Source: Paenibacillus dendritiformis (lineage in GTDB: Bacteria > Bacillota > Bacilli > Paenibacillales > Paenibacillaceae). Taken from it: 64,000 nt of DNA. A model generated the notes under the pieces. That model searched no databases, was not told where the DNA came from, and worked only from the letters and a program-made list of their open reading frames with translations. A program made the position numbers and the translations under genes. Of the stretch, positions 16,768-25,066 are shown one piece after another; within the stretch, counting starts at the first letter, position 1, and every line of letters starts with the position of its first letter. The DNA is taken from the NCBI RefSeq assembly GCF_021654795.1, contig NZ_AP025344.1, positions 6,138,501 through 6,202,500 on the forward strand, in the 5' to 3' direction.

Positions 16768-17745
16768 ATGGCCACGATCAAAGATGTGTCGAAATTGGCG
16801 GGCGTATCGGTCGCAACCGTCTCCCGGGTCCTGAACCAAAAAGGGTATGTCCATGAGGACACCGAGAAGAAAGTGATGGAGGCCATTCGGGAACTGAACT
16901 ATATTCCGAATGACGTCGCCAGAAGCTTGACCAAAAAATCGGCGAAAATGCTGGCGCTTCTCGTCCCCGACATCACGAACCCGTTCTTCAATGAACTGGC
17001 CCGTGCCGTGGAGAAGGTAACCCAATTGTACGGATACGCAACCATTTTATGCAACTCCGACGACACCCCTGCCAATGAGAAGCAGTATATTCACGCATTG
17101 AAGCAGAAATACATCGACGGCTTCATCCTTGCATCGAATACACTGTCGGCGGAAGAAGTCCGGCTGCTGGATGTTCCGGTGGTCACGTTGGACCGGACGA
17201 TTTCGGATACCATACCGACGGTCGCCTCCGACAACCGGGAGGGAGCGCGGCAAGGCGTGCAATATCTCCTTGATCGCGGCTGCAGCAAAATCGCCCATCT
17301 TCGGGGACCGCAGCAGCTATCGATTGCGGATGAACGATGCCAGGGATATTTGGACGTGGTGAAGGAGGCCGCATGGTTCTCCCCGGATCTCATCATCGAA
17401 GGCAACTTCAGCCTGAATCAGGCGACGGAAGCGGCCAATCGCTTGCTGGATCGTCACCCCGATGTCGACGGTATCTTCGCCGGCAACGATATTATGGCGA
17501 TGGGAGCGCTGCGGGCCGTTCAGAAACGGGATATTCCCGTTCCCGACCGGATGCAGATTGTCGGCTTCGACGGCATCTCGCTGGGCGAGATGGTCTACCC
17601 GGAATTGACGACAGTCGCGCAATCCATCTATGAAATGGGGCTGCTGGCAGCCCGAATGCTGATTAAAATGATCGAAAGAAAGCCGCTGGACACGATGCAT
17701 TACAAGCTTCCCGTAGAACTGATCCGGCGAGGGACGACGCGATAA
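16768..17745 (+). CDS. LacI-family transcriptional regulator (RbsR-like)
   Basis: 325 aa. An N-terminal HTH (MATIKDVSKLAGVSVATVSRVLN) is followed by a periplasmic-binding-protein-like sensor (about 60-325). The identical palindrome before this gene and before the following nucleoside hydrolase operon marks it as local repressor of ribonucleoside use. The ligand is probably ribose or a ribose derivative, by analogy with RbsR. Confidence 0.9.
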   Translation: MATIKDVSKLAGVSVATVSRVLNQKGYVHEDTEKKVMEAIRELNYIPNDVARSLTKKSAKMLALLVPDITNPFFNELARAVEKVTQLYGYATILCNSDDTPANEKQYIHALKQKYIDGFILASNTLSAEEVRLLDVPVVTLDRTISDTIPTVASDNREGARQGVQYLLDRGCSKIAHLRGPQQLSIADERCQGYLDVVKEAAWFSPDLIIEGNFSLNQATEAANRLLDRHPDVDGIFAGNDIMAMGALRAVQKRDIPVPDRMQIVGFDGISLGEMVYPELTTVAQSIYEMGLLAARMLIKMIERKPLDTMHYKLPVELIRRGTTR

Positions 17746-17873
17746 TCGCGCCGCTTTCATAGAACTTCATATTCAGGGAATGCTATTCTTTAGAAAAACA
17801 GCGTGCGTTCTCTCCGGTCTGATTTTTCTTCATACCCATCCGACAGCTTGGGATGAAGAAATTCTTTGTCGGG

Positions 17874-17891
17874 TGTGTAACCGGTTACACA
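17874..17891. promoter_or_regulatory. LacI-family operator of nucleoside operon
   Basis: TGTGTAACCGGTTACACA, identical to the site at 16728-16745, 63 bp upstream of the nucleoside hydrolase start. Confidence 0.9.
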
Positions 17892-17953
17892 TACAGTTGA
17901 TTTGTTTTCATATGCCGCTTTCAACCCACCACATTCAAAAGGAGTGCTTGAAC

Positions 17954-18880
17954 ATGGAAACTGTGAAAAAAATTCCTGTCATTCTGGATACGGACCCTGG
18001 AATTGATGATGCCGTCGCCATTGCGGCCGCCCTGTTCCATGAGCGTATCGATGTCCGGCTGATTACGACGGTTGCGGGCAATGTCGGCCTCGACAAGACG
18101 ACCAATAACGCCTTGAAGCTGCTTGAGTTCTTCGGCAAAGAAGTGCCTGTCGCCCGGGGCGCCGCCAAGCCTCTCGTACGCCCGGCCGAAGACTCCAGTC
18201 ATATTCACGGAGAATCCGGCATGGACGGCTATGATTTCGACGAACCGAAGCAGACTCCGCTCGATCATGCCGTGCTGCAGATGCGCGACACCATTATGAA
18301 CAGCCCGGAACCGATTACAATCGTTCCGATCGGACCGCTTACGAACGTGGCCCTGCTGCTGACGCTGTTCCCGGAATGCAAGGAGAAGATTGAGCGCATC
18401 GTGCTGATGGGCGGTTCCGCTTCCCGCGGCAACCATACGCCGAATGCCGAATACAACATCTATGCCGATCCGGAAGCCGCCAGCATCGTATTCAACGCCG
18501 GTCTGCCGCTGGTGATGGTCGGACTTGACGTGACCAGCCAGGCTACATTGACGACCGAGATTGTGGAGAAGATAAAGGAAATGAACAAGACGGGCTTCAT
18601 GCTCTACTCCTTGTTCCAGCATTACCGGGGCGGCAGCCTGAAGAGCCGCGGCTTGAAAATGCATGACCTGTGCGCCATCGCCTATCTGGTCAACCCAGGA
18701 TTGTTCAAGACGCAGGACTGCTTCGTCGACATCGAGCTGGCAGGAACTTATACGGCCGGCACGACGGTCACCGATATTACGAACCGTCTTGGCAAGCCAA
18801 GCAACGCCACCGTATGTCTGGACATTGATGTTCCCGCTTTCCGCGAGTGGGCGATTGAAGTCCTTGGCAAAACCGTATAA
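17954..18880 (+). CDS. ribonucleoside hydrolase (IunH/Rih family)
   Basis: 308 aa. The N-terminal DTDPGIDDAVAI supplies the calcium-binding aspartates of the inosine-uridine hydrolase family; GPLTNVALLL and LMGGSASRGNHTPNAEYN are further family segments. It splits ribonucleosides into base and ribose. The ATG at 17954 is chosen because AAGGAG precedes it; the longer upstream extension covers the operator. It is the first gene of an operon with a transporter and ribokinase. Confidence 0.92.
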   Translation: METVKKIPVILDTDPGIDDAVAIAAALFHERIDVRLITTVAGNVGLDKTTNNALKLLEFFGKEVPVARGAAKPLVRPAEDSSHIHGESGMDGYDFDEPKQTPLDHAVLQMRDTIMNSPEPITIVPIGPLTNVALLLTLFPECKEKIERIVLMGGSASRGNHTPNAEYNIYADPEAASIVFNAGLPLVMVGLDVTSQATLTTEIVEKIKEMNKTGFMLYSLFQHYRGGSLKSRGLKMHDLCAIAYLVNPGLFKTQDCFVDIELAGTYTAGTTVTDITNRLGKPSNATVCLDIDVPAFREWAIEVLGKTV

Positions 18881-18912
18881 ACCTTCTTATTATATAAGGG
18901 AGCGTGTTCAAC

Positions 18913-20274
18913 GTGTTGGAGATCATCATCAGCATCGTTCTTCTTGTTGCAACCGGGTATTTGATCGCCAAGAACTATGACGCTAAATTTGTGCTCCTGG
19001 CCGCAGGTATCGTGCTTATGATCGCTGCCGCGCTGCTCGGACATCAAGTTCTGTCACCTGAAGATTCAACCGGGCTTGCCCTGCTTGATCCGTTCAAACA
19101 GATTGGGTTAGTTTTCGTAAGACAATTGGGCGGCGTCGGGTTAACGATTATGGTGTTGTTCGGTTTTTCAAGCTACATGACGCACATCGGAGCCAGTGAT
19201 GTCGCCGTGCATTTGTTGACAAAACCATTGGGCCGCATCAAATCGCAGTATATCCTTGTGCCGATTGTGTTCCTGCTTGGCAACCTGCTGTCTCTGGTCG
19301 TGCCAAGCGCGTCCAGCCTGGCGGTTCTTCTCATGGCCACCCTCTATCCGGTCTTGAAGAACACGGGAATGTCTTCGCTCACGGCTGGAGCTATCATTGC
19401 AACAACGGCGACGATTATTCCAACGCCTCTGGGAGCGGACAACGTCGTCGCGGCTGAAAATCTGGGAATCGACATTATTGACTATGTATTTACCTATCAT
19501 GCCAAGATTTCGATTCCGGTGCTGCTGATTATGGCTGTCGCTCATTATTTCTGGCAGAAATATATGGATAAGCGTCAGCAAGGCGCCCTGCATCAGGACA
19601 TCAATGATGAAAAGCTGTCCGTGAAAAAGGATTTGCCGCCCGCCTACTACGGCTTGCTGCCAATTTTGCCGCTGGTTCTCGTGCTCGTATTTGGATTGCT
19701 GATCACGAGCGTAAAGCTTGGGCTGGTGGAAATTACGTTCATTTGTATGGCGTTGGCTCTGCTCATTGAGATTATTCGCAAAGGTTCCTTCAAAGAGACG
19801 TCGAAACAGCTCTCGATTTTCTTTACCGGCATGGGAACGGGGTTGGCTCAGGTCGTCTCCCTGATCGTCGCTGCAGGTATGTTGGTCGAAGGCTTAAAAT
19901 CGATGGGCATTATTGATATGTTAATCGAATCGGTTAGACATATCGAGAGCGCCGGCGTCATCCTGATGCTCACCTTCGCAGGTGTCGAAGGCTTGATTAC
20001 GTTCATCAGCGGCAGCGGCTTGGCCGTTTTCTATTCCGTGATCAACATCATTCCGGACATTTCGGAGAAGCTGGGGATCAGCGGTGTCATGATCTCGCTG
20101 CCGATGCAGCTCATTGCCAACTTGGTCCGCTCCATCTCGCCGGTAGCGGCCGTCATTATCGTCGTCGCTTCAATTATTAAGGTCAACCCGATACAAATTG
20201 TGAAACGGACATCCGTGCCGGTTCTGGTCGGGGTCGTCTCTTGCCTCATCTTGTCGTTCATCATGTTCGCCTAA
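18913..20274 (+). CDS. DcuC-family membrane transporter, candidate nucleoside permease
   Basis: 453 aa, about twelve membrane helices, matching the DcuC (C4-dicarboxylate carrier) superfamily style. It lies between a ribonucleoside hydrolase and a ribokinase in one operon under the same palindromic operator, so nucleosides or ribose are more likely substrates than dicarboxylates; that is inference. The GTG at 18913 is preferred over GTG 18904 because AAGGGAG lies ten bases before it but only one base before the other. Confidence 0.8.
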   Translation: MLEIIISIVLLVATGYLIAKNYDAKFVLLAAGIVLMIAAALLGHQVLSPEDSTGLALLDPFKQIGLVFVRQLGGVGLTIMVLFGFSSYMTHIGASDVAVHLLTKPLGRIKSQYILVPIVFLLGNLLSLVVPSASSLAVLLMATLYPVLKNTGMSSLTAGAIIATTATIIPTPLGADNVVAAENLGIDIIDYVFTYHAKISIPVLLIMAVAHYFWQKYMDKRQQGALHQDINDEKLSVKKDLPPAYYGLLPILPLVLVLVFGLLITSVKLGLVEITFICMALALLIEIIRKGSFKETSKQLSIFFTGMGTGLAQVVSLIVAAGMLVEGLKSMGIIDMLIESVRHIESAGVILMLTFAGVEGLITFISGSGLAVFYSVINIIPDISEKLGISGVMISLPMQLIANLVRSISPVAAVIIVVASIIKVNPIQIVKRTSVPVLVGVVSCLILSFIMFA

Positions 20275-20337
20275 GAGGACAAGGGATTGAGAGGATCCCG
20301 CCAGGGATCTTCTCCAGGTAGGAGGGAGTGTTAGAAA

Positions 20338-21267
20338 ATGAACCATATATGTGTCGTGGGCAGCTTAAACAGAGATACAAGCCATCTGCTCGCAAGACTT
20401 CCGATGGTGGGGGAGACGGTGCATGGCATCAGCACCTCTTCCAGCGCCGGAGGCAAAGGCTGCAACCAAGCCGTATCCGCCGCACGCTTGGGCGCGAAGG
20501 TCGCCTTCATCGGCAAGGTCGGTGAAGATAAAGCCGGCGATCAGCTTCTAACAGTGCTGAAGGAGGAGCAAATCGATACCTCGCATATCGATGTCGATCC
20601 GAAGGTGCATTCCGGAGAAGCGACAATTCTCATTCAAGAGGACGGGAAAAATGCCATTATCGTCACGCCGGGCGCCAATATGAGCATCCGCGAGGAAGAT
20701 ATAGAGCGTGCTTACTCGGCTATCGATCAGGCGGACATCGTCATCGCCCAATTCGAAATCCCGATTCCGGCGGTAACCCAAGCGTTCGTCTATGCCAAGC
20801 AGCAAGGCAAAGTGACGGTCCTCAATCCGGCTCCGGCCAAGGTGATTCCGGAGGAGCTGCTGCGGGCTACCGACATTCTGGTGCCGAATGAATCCGAGAT
20901 GCAGATCATCACGGGAGTGGAGCCGAACAGCGACGATGCTATTCGCCAAGCGGCGGACCGGCTGCTCGGGTACGGCATCCGCTACGTCATCGTGACGCTG
21001 GGCGAGCAAGGGGCGCTTATCTGCCATGCGGACGGAGCCGCGCATGTGCCGGCGAAGCGCGTAACCGCGGTCGATACGACGGCCGCCGGCGATTCGTTCA
21101 TCGGCGCCCTGTGCAGCCGCCTCGATCTCGCTCAATGGCAGGATATCCGCCATATGGAGGACATCGTCCGGTTCGCCAACTCCTTCTCGGCGCTGGTCGT
21201 TCAGCGCAAGGGAGCCATCTCCTCGATTCCTTACGCGCATGAACTGGAATCTTTGCAGGAGAACTAA
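20338..21267 (+). CDS. rbsK: ribokinase
   Basis: 309 aa PfkB-family sugar kinase. The substrate-binding GGKGCNQA is at about 37-44 and the catalytic DTTAAGDSFIGAL at about 244, with the aspartate base. It phosphorylates ribose to ribose-5-phosphate, completing the route hydrolase, ribose, pentose phosphate. Start behind AGGAGGGAG. Last gene of the operon; the hairpin at 21273 follows. Confidence 0.92.
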   Translation: MNHICVVGSLNRDTSHLLARLPMVGETVHGISTSSSAGGKGCNQAVSAARLGAKVAFIGKVGEDKAGDQLLTVLKEEQIDTSHIDVDPKVHSGEATILIQEDGKNAIIVTPGANMSIREEDIERAYSAIDQADIVIAQFEIPIPAVTQAFVYAKQQGKVTVLNPAPAKVIPEELLRATDILVPNESEMQIITGVEPNSDDAIRQAADRLLGYGIRYVIVTLGEQGALICHADGAAHVPAKRVTAVDTTAAGDSFIGALCSRLDLAQWQDIRHMEDIVRFANSFSALVVQRKGAISSIPYAHELESLQEN

Positions 21268-21272
21268 AAAAT

Positions 21273-21310
21273 ACAGCCCAGTCCTGCACGAATATGCCAG
21301 GCTGGGCTGT
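21273..21310. terminator. hairpin between convergent rbsK and tlyA-like genes
   Basis: ACAGCCCAG pairs with CTGGGCTGT around a partly paired loop, between convergent genes. It can act in both directions; A-rich and T-rich bases flank it. Confidence 0.65.
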
Positions 21311-21316
21311 TCTGCT

Positions 21317-22135
21317 TTATTTTCGGTACTTTTCGATGGCCAGAGCGGCGTTCACCGCCTGATCGATGTCCTCATCCAGCGGCTTCATTTCGTTGCCGCG
21401 AAGGAATAAATGCAGGAAGAACTCGCGTGTGCCCCGGTTCCCTGTGACCGGACTGTGCGTAACGCCGGAAGGAGCGTAACCGAGCTCCCTTACCCTTCTC
21501 ACGAGATCTCTTAATATTTCCCGATACACTTCCGGCGACGCAATCACGCCGGTTCGCCGTATTTCAGGGTCATTTATTTCGAATAGCGGCTTGACGAGAC
21601 AGAGCATTTGCCCGTCCGGTTCCATCAAAGCTCCGGCAATGGGAATTGCCTGCTTCAGCGACAAATAGGACAAATCCAGCGTCACAAGCGACGGCTTTGG
21701 CTGGAGCATCGTTGGCTTCAGCTGCCCAATATTTAGTTTCTCCATGCACACGACGCGGCGATCCTGCCGCAAGCGTCCAGCCAACTGGCCGTACCCAACG
21801 TCAACGGCATATACTTGCGCCGCCCCATGCTGGAGAAGGCAATCCGTAAATCCGCCCGTGGAAGCGCCGGCATCCAGCGCGATACGCCCCGTTACGTCGA
21901 TCCGGAAATGCCGCAGCGCGCCCTCCAGCTTCAGGCCGCCCTTCCCGGCGTATTTCCTTTCGCTCCCTTTGACGGCAATCCGGGCATCCGCTTTTACCGG
22001 TTCACCCGCATAAGCCGCTTGCTGCCCGTTCACGAAGACGCTACCCGCAAGAATCAGACTCTCTGCCTGTGCGCGGTCATTTACATGTCTGCCATCCATT
22101 AGCGCCCTCCATAAGGGCATTGTCCGTCGTCCCAT
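21317..22135 (-). CDS. TlyA-family S4/rRNA methyltransferase
   Basis: 272 aa. N-terminal S4 RNA-binding domain (RHVNDRAQAESLILAGSVFVNG), then an FtsJ-like SAM domain with DAGASTGGFTDCLLQHGA and the KxGG segment KYAGKGGLKLEGAL. TlyA enzymes methylate rRNA 2'-hydroxyls. The usual Bacillus copy (YqxC) sits in the dxs-argR cluster; this one is alone, so it may be a second paralogue. Start behind GGGGAGG. Confidence 0.88.
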   Translation of the reverse strand: MGRRTMPLWRALMDGRHVNDRAQAESLILAGSVFVNGQQAAYAGEPVKADARIAVKGSERKYAGKGGLKLEGALRHFRIDVTGRIALDAGASTGGFTDCLLQHGAAQVYAVDVGYGQLAGRLRQDRRVVCMEKLNIGQLKPTMLQPKPSLVTLDLSYLSLKQAIPIAGALMEPDGQMLCLVKPLFEINDPEIRRTGVIASPEVYREILRDLVRRVRELGYAPSGVTHSPVTGNRGTREFFLHLFLRGNEMKPLDEDIDQAVNAALAIEKYRK

Positions 22136-22213
22136 ATCGAATCCTCCCCGAGATAGAAGTCTGAATGTTCAGAGTCTTCTTCCGGGAGGAGGGCCACGGA
22201 TAGGACAGCAGCG

Positions 22214-22240
22214 TTATGTCTCGACGATCAGATGGTACAT
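22214..22240 (-). other. eight-codon ORF with strong ribosome site
   Basis: AAGGAG then ATAGCG then ATG, coding MYHLIVET and stop, between the nitronate monooxygenase and the tlyA-like gene on the same strand. It may be a leader peptide or the remnant of a lost gene. Confidence 0.35.
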
Positions 22241-22270
22241 CGCTATCTCCTTCCTAGGACGTAGTCTGTT

Positions 22271-23362
22271 TTAATCTTGATTCAGCGCCTGAAGTCCGCT
22301 TAACAGCCGCTGCGCCTCTTCCATGATATCCATCACAATGCGGGAAGCCGGATCGCCGTCCGTCAGCAGCCGCGTAGCTTGGCCGGCCCACAGCGACATG
22401 TAGTCCGCTTCATTCCGTGCTGCCGCGGCCTTGCGAATCTCATTCGTGGCCGAGTTCTGAGTCGGAAACGGCAGCGGCTCTACCCCGCTCTCATCGAACC
22501 GCCGCACAAACGCGTTGCTGATCCCCCGTGCCGGCCGGCCCGAGAACACACGCGTAATGACGGTGCTCTCCTCCGTGCTGTCCAGCAGCGCTTGCTTATA
22601 GGCCGGATGGGCCCCCGACTCGGCGGCGGTCAGGAACCTCGTTCCGAGCTGCACGCCGCTCGCGCCCAAGGCCAATGCCGCCACCAGACCGCGCCCGTCC
22701 ATCACGCCGCCCGCCGCGACGACCGGGACCCGAACCCGGTCGGCAATCTGAGGCACGAGAGAGAAGGTGCCGATATTGGCTCCGTTCGGGTGCAGGCCGA
22801 CGTCGAACGTGCCGCGATGGCCGCCGGCGTCGCTGCCCTGGGCCACGATGACGTCGCTGCCCGCCCGTTCCGCTTCCATCGCTTCGCGGACGGTCGTCAC
22901 CATCGTCGTGACCCGAATCCCCCGCCGCTTCACTCCTTCCATGAACCGGGCAGGCAGAATGCCGAATGCGGTGCTGATCACAGGCACATTCTCCTCAAGG
23001 AGCACCTGCATCTGCTGCTCGAACCGATCGGGCGTATGCAGCTCCGCGGCCGGCTCTCCAAGCCCAAGCTCGGATCGGATGCCGCGCAGCACTTCGTTCA
23101 CCTCGGCGATTCGGCTCGGATCGTCCGTCATATCGGCCGCGAACAGATTAACCGCGAACGGCTTGGCGGTCCGCTGGCGAATCAGCCGAATCGCCGCCCG
23201 GATATCGTCCGGCTCCATATAGGCCGCGCCCAGCGTCCCGAGAGCGCCTGCTTCGGACACGCTCGCCACGAGATCCGCGGTCGTCGGCCCGCCCGCCATG
23301 CCGGCTTGGACGATAGGATACGCGATATTCAATGCTTTGCACAGCTCCGTGGTCATCTTCAT
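22271..23362 (-). CDS. nitronate monooxygenase (2-nitropropane dioxygenase family)
   Basis: 363 aa, FMN-dependent TIM barrel. QAGMAGG at the start, AQGSDAGGHRG (the catalytic His and flavin-phosphate loop) at about 180, AAGGVMDGRGL and ALGASGVQLGTRFL at the phosphate site. The family oxidises toxic alkyl nitronates such as propionate 3-nitronate. It stands alone. The start is taken at the first ATG; the third codon is an alternative. Confidence 0.9.
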   Translation of the reverse strand: MKMTTELCKALNIAYPIVQAGMAGGPTTADLVASVSEAGALGTLGAAYMEPDDIRAAIRLIRQRTAKPFAVNLFAADMTDDPSRIAEVNEVLRGIRSELGLGEPAAELHTPDRFEQQMQVLLEENVPVISTAFGILPARFMEGVKRRGIRVTTMVTTVREAMEAERAGSDVIVAQGSDAGGHRGTFDVGLHPNGANIGTFSLVPQIADRVRVPVVAAGGVMDGRGLVAALALGASGVQLGTRFLTAAESGAHPAYKQALLDSTEESTVITRVFSGRPARGISNAFVRRFDESGVEPLPFPTQNSATNEIRKAAAARNEADYMSLWAGQATRLLTDGDPASRIVMDIMEEAQRLLSGLQALNQD

Positions 23363-24013
23363 CCTGATCTCAGCTCCATTCCATCCAGTTTTAGACCCCG
23401 CCGTCCCTATGCCGGATATCCTTTAAGTACCAATCCTTACCTTTCAGCAGTAAACGAGAGCTTTAACAAGATCGCCTTCAGCGCAACGCCAATGTTGTAT
23501 CTGCTGGCAATACAAACGTCCACCCATGACACATTTTTTCTTCATTGGATGTTACGATTTTATGACAGCCCGCGATTGAATGAGGAGCGATACGCGCCGA
23601 AGGTGGCCCATTCGTGCAAGGAGCCGGAAAAACCGGATGTCACAAGGATTCGCACGATCATGCCACAGCACTATTGTACAAATAATTACCAGTCAAAGCG
23701 AGTCCCCTTCGCGCGAAAACCGCACTTTTCAGCGCCCTCCTAATGTGACAATATTGCAAACTCGGCCTTTCCGCCCATAAATGTGTACAAAAATCAAAAC
23801 GGCGGATTTCGGCCGAATACGCGTGATTTTTGTCACATATCACATTTAATCGTTTATTTTTTTGGTTTTCACATCCAATGTCAAACCATTTAATGTCATT
23901 TATGGTTTTCTATATGCTTTGTTTTTCTACTCCCTTCTTACTAACATAGACTGTGAAATCATTATCCCGACATATTTCAGCGAAGTTCATCACACATAGA
24001 AAGGGGTATTTTT
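23363..24013. other. 650-bp intergenic region before qox operon
   Basis: Divergent promoters of the nitronate monooxygenase and qox genes must lie here. It is AT-rich from 23740 on and has several TGTCACA/TCACA-like words (around 23745, 23828 and 23990), but none forms a convincing Rex, Fnr or CRP palindrome. No gene or RNA was recognised. Confidence 0.5.
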
Positions 24014-25039
24014 GTGAAAAAGAGATGGTCGCTATCTTTTCTTTTCCTATCTCTTATCATCCTGCTGACCGGATGTGATTCATCACTGCTCGTGCTGAAT
24101 CCAAAAGGTCCGGTGGCCAAGACCCAATCGGACACGATCATCTTCTCCATGTTTATTATGGCGGGCGTGCTGCTGGTCGTCTACGTCCTGTACATCTACA
24201 TGCTGACCAAGTACCGGGCGTCGAAGGCCGCGCCGGATTATGAGCCGCCTCATATGGAGGGAAGCACATGGCTGGAAATTACGTGGACGCTCATTCCGGT
24301 CATTATCGTCATCATTCTGTCGGTCGTTACGATTCGATCGACCAATGCCGTGGAGACAACGCCGGCAGGCTATGAGGATCAGAAGCCGCTTATCGTCTAT
24401 GCCTCCTCCTCGAACTGGAAGTGGCATTTCAGCTATCCGGAAGAAGGCGTCGAGACGGTCAATTACGTCAATATTCCGACGAACCGGCCAGTCGAGTTCC
24501 GGCTCTATTCGTACGGGCCGATTACAAGCTTCTGGATTCCCCAGCTCGGCGGGCAGAAATACGCTATGAGCGACATGGTGACCAAGCTACGGCTTGTCGC
24601 CGAACATGAGGGTTCCTACATGGGCAAGAACTCCAACTTCTCGGGCGCGGGCTTTGCCCACATGGATTTCGAGGCATTGGCCATGTCGCCGGAAGCCTTC
24701 GACAAATGGGTGAACGAAGTGAAAACCACCGCGCCGGAGCTGACGAGCGAAGAGTTCGACGCCTTGCTCGCGACGGAGCATGTCGGACGCAAGAGCTACT
24801 CGTCAACCCATCTGGCCTTCAAGCCTGCGCCTGAAGGCGAGCATGCAGGCCATCATCACGGATCCGACGATGCGACCGCTCCGGAAGCAGATTCGGAGCA
24901 CTCCGGCACGAACCACACGGGAACGGAGCATTCGGACACCGACCATGCGAATATGAATCATTCGGATATGGATCACGGTGCGATGAACGGTTCAGAGCCG
25001 GATCATGAGCAGACGGAGCACTCTCAGCATGGCAACTAG
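24014..25039 (+). CDS. qoxA: cytochrome aa3 quinol oxidase subunit II
   Basis: 341 aa lipoprotein (lipobox LLTGC, Cys21), two membrane helices, then a periplasmic-type cupredoxin domain without the CuA cysteines, as expected for quinol rather than cytochrome c oxidases. The segment NWKWHFSYPEEG is typical of the family. Odd: a 60-residue C-terminal tail rich in His, Asp, Ser and Thr (HAGHHHGSDD, then repeats such as HSDTDHANMNHSDMDH) beyond the usual end, which could bind copper or zinc. GTG start behind AAAGGGG. First of four genes. Confidence 0.92.
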   Translation: MKKRWSLSFLFLSLIILLTGCDSSLLVLNPKGPVAKTQSDTIIFSMFIMAGVLLVVYVLYIYMLTKYRASKAAPDYEPPHMEGSTWLEITWTLIPVIIVIILSVVTIRSTNAVETTPAGYEDQKPLIVYASSSNWKWHFSYPEEGVETVNYVNIPTNRPVEFRLYSYGPITSFWIPQLGGQKYAMSDMVTKLRLVAEHEGSYMGKNSNFSGAGFAHMDFEALAMSPEAFDKWVNEVKTTAPELTSEEFDALLATEHVGRKSYSSTHLAFKPAPEGEHAGHHHGSDDATAPEADSEHSGTNHTGTEHSDTDHANMNHSDMDHGAMNGSEPDHEQTEHSQHGN

Positions 25040-25066
25040 ATTCGCAGAGAAAGGAGTCAAATCTGT

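Noticed and set aside
23740..23860. TGTGACA/TCACA words as Rex or Fnr sites before qox
   Set aside because: Half-sites do not form the expected palindrome or spacing, so no site is called.
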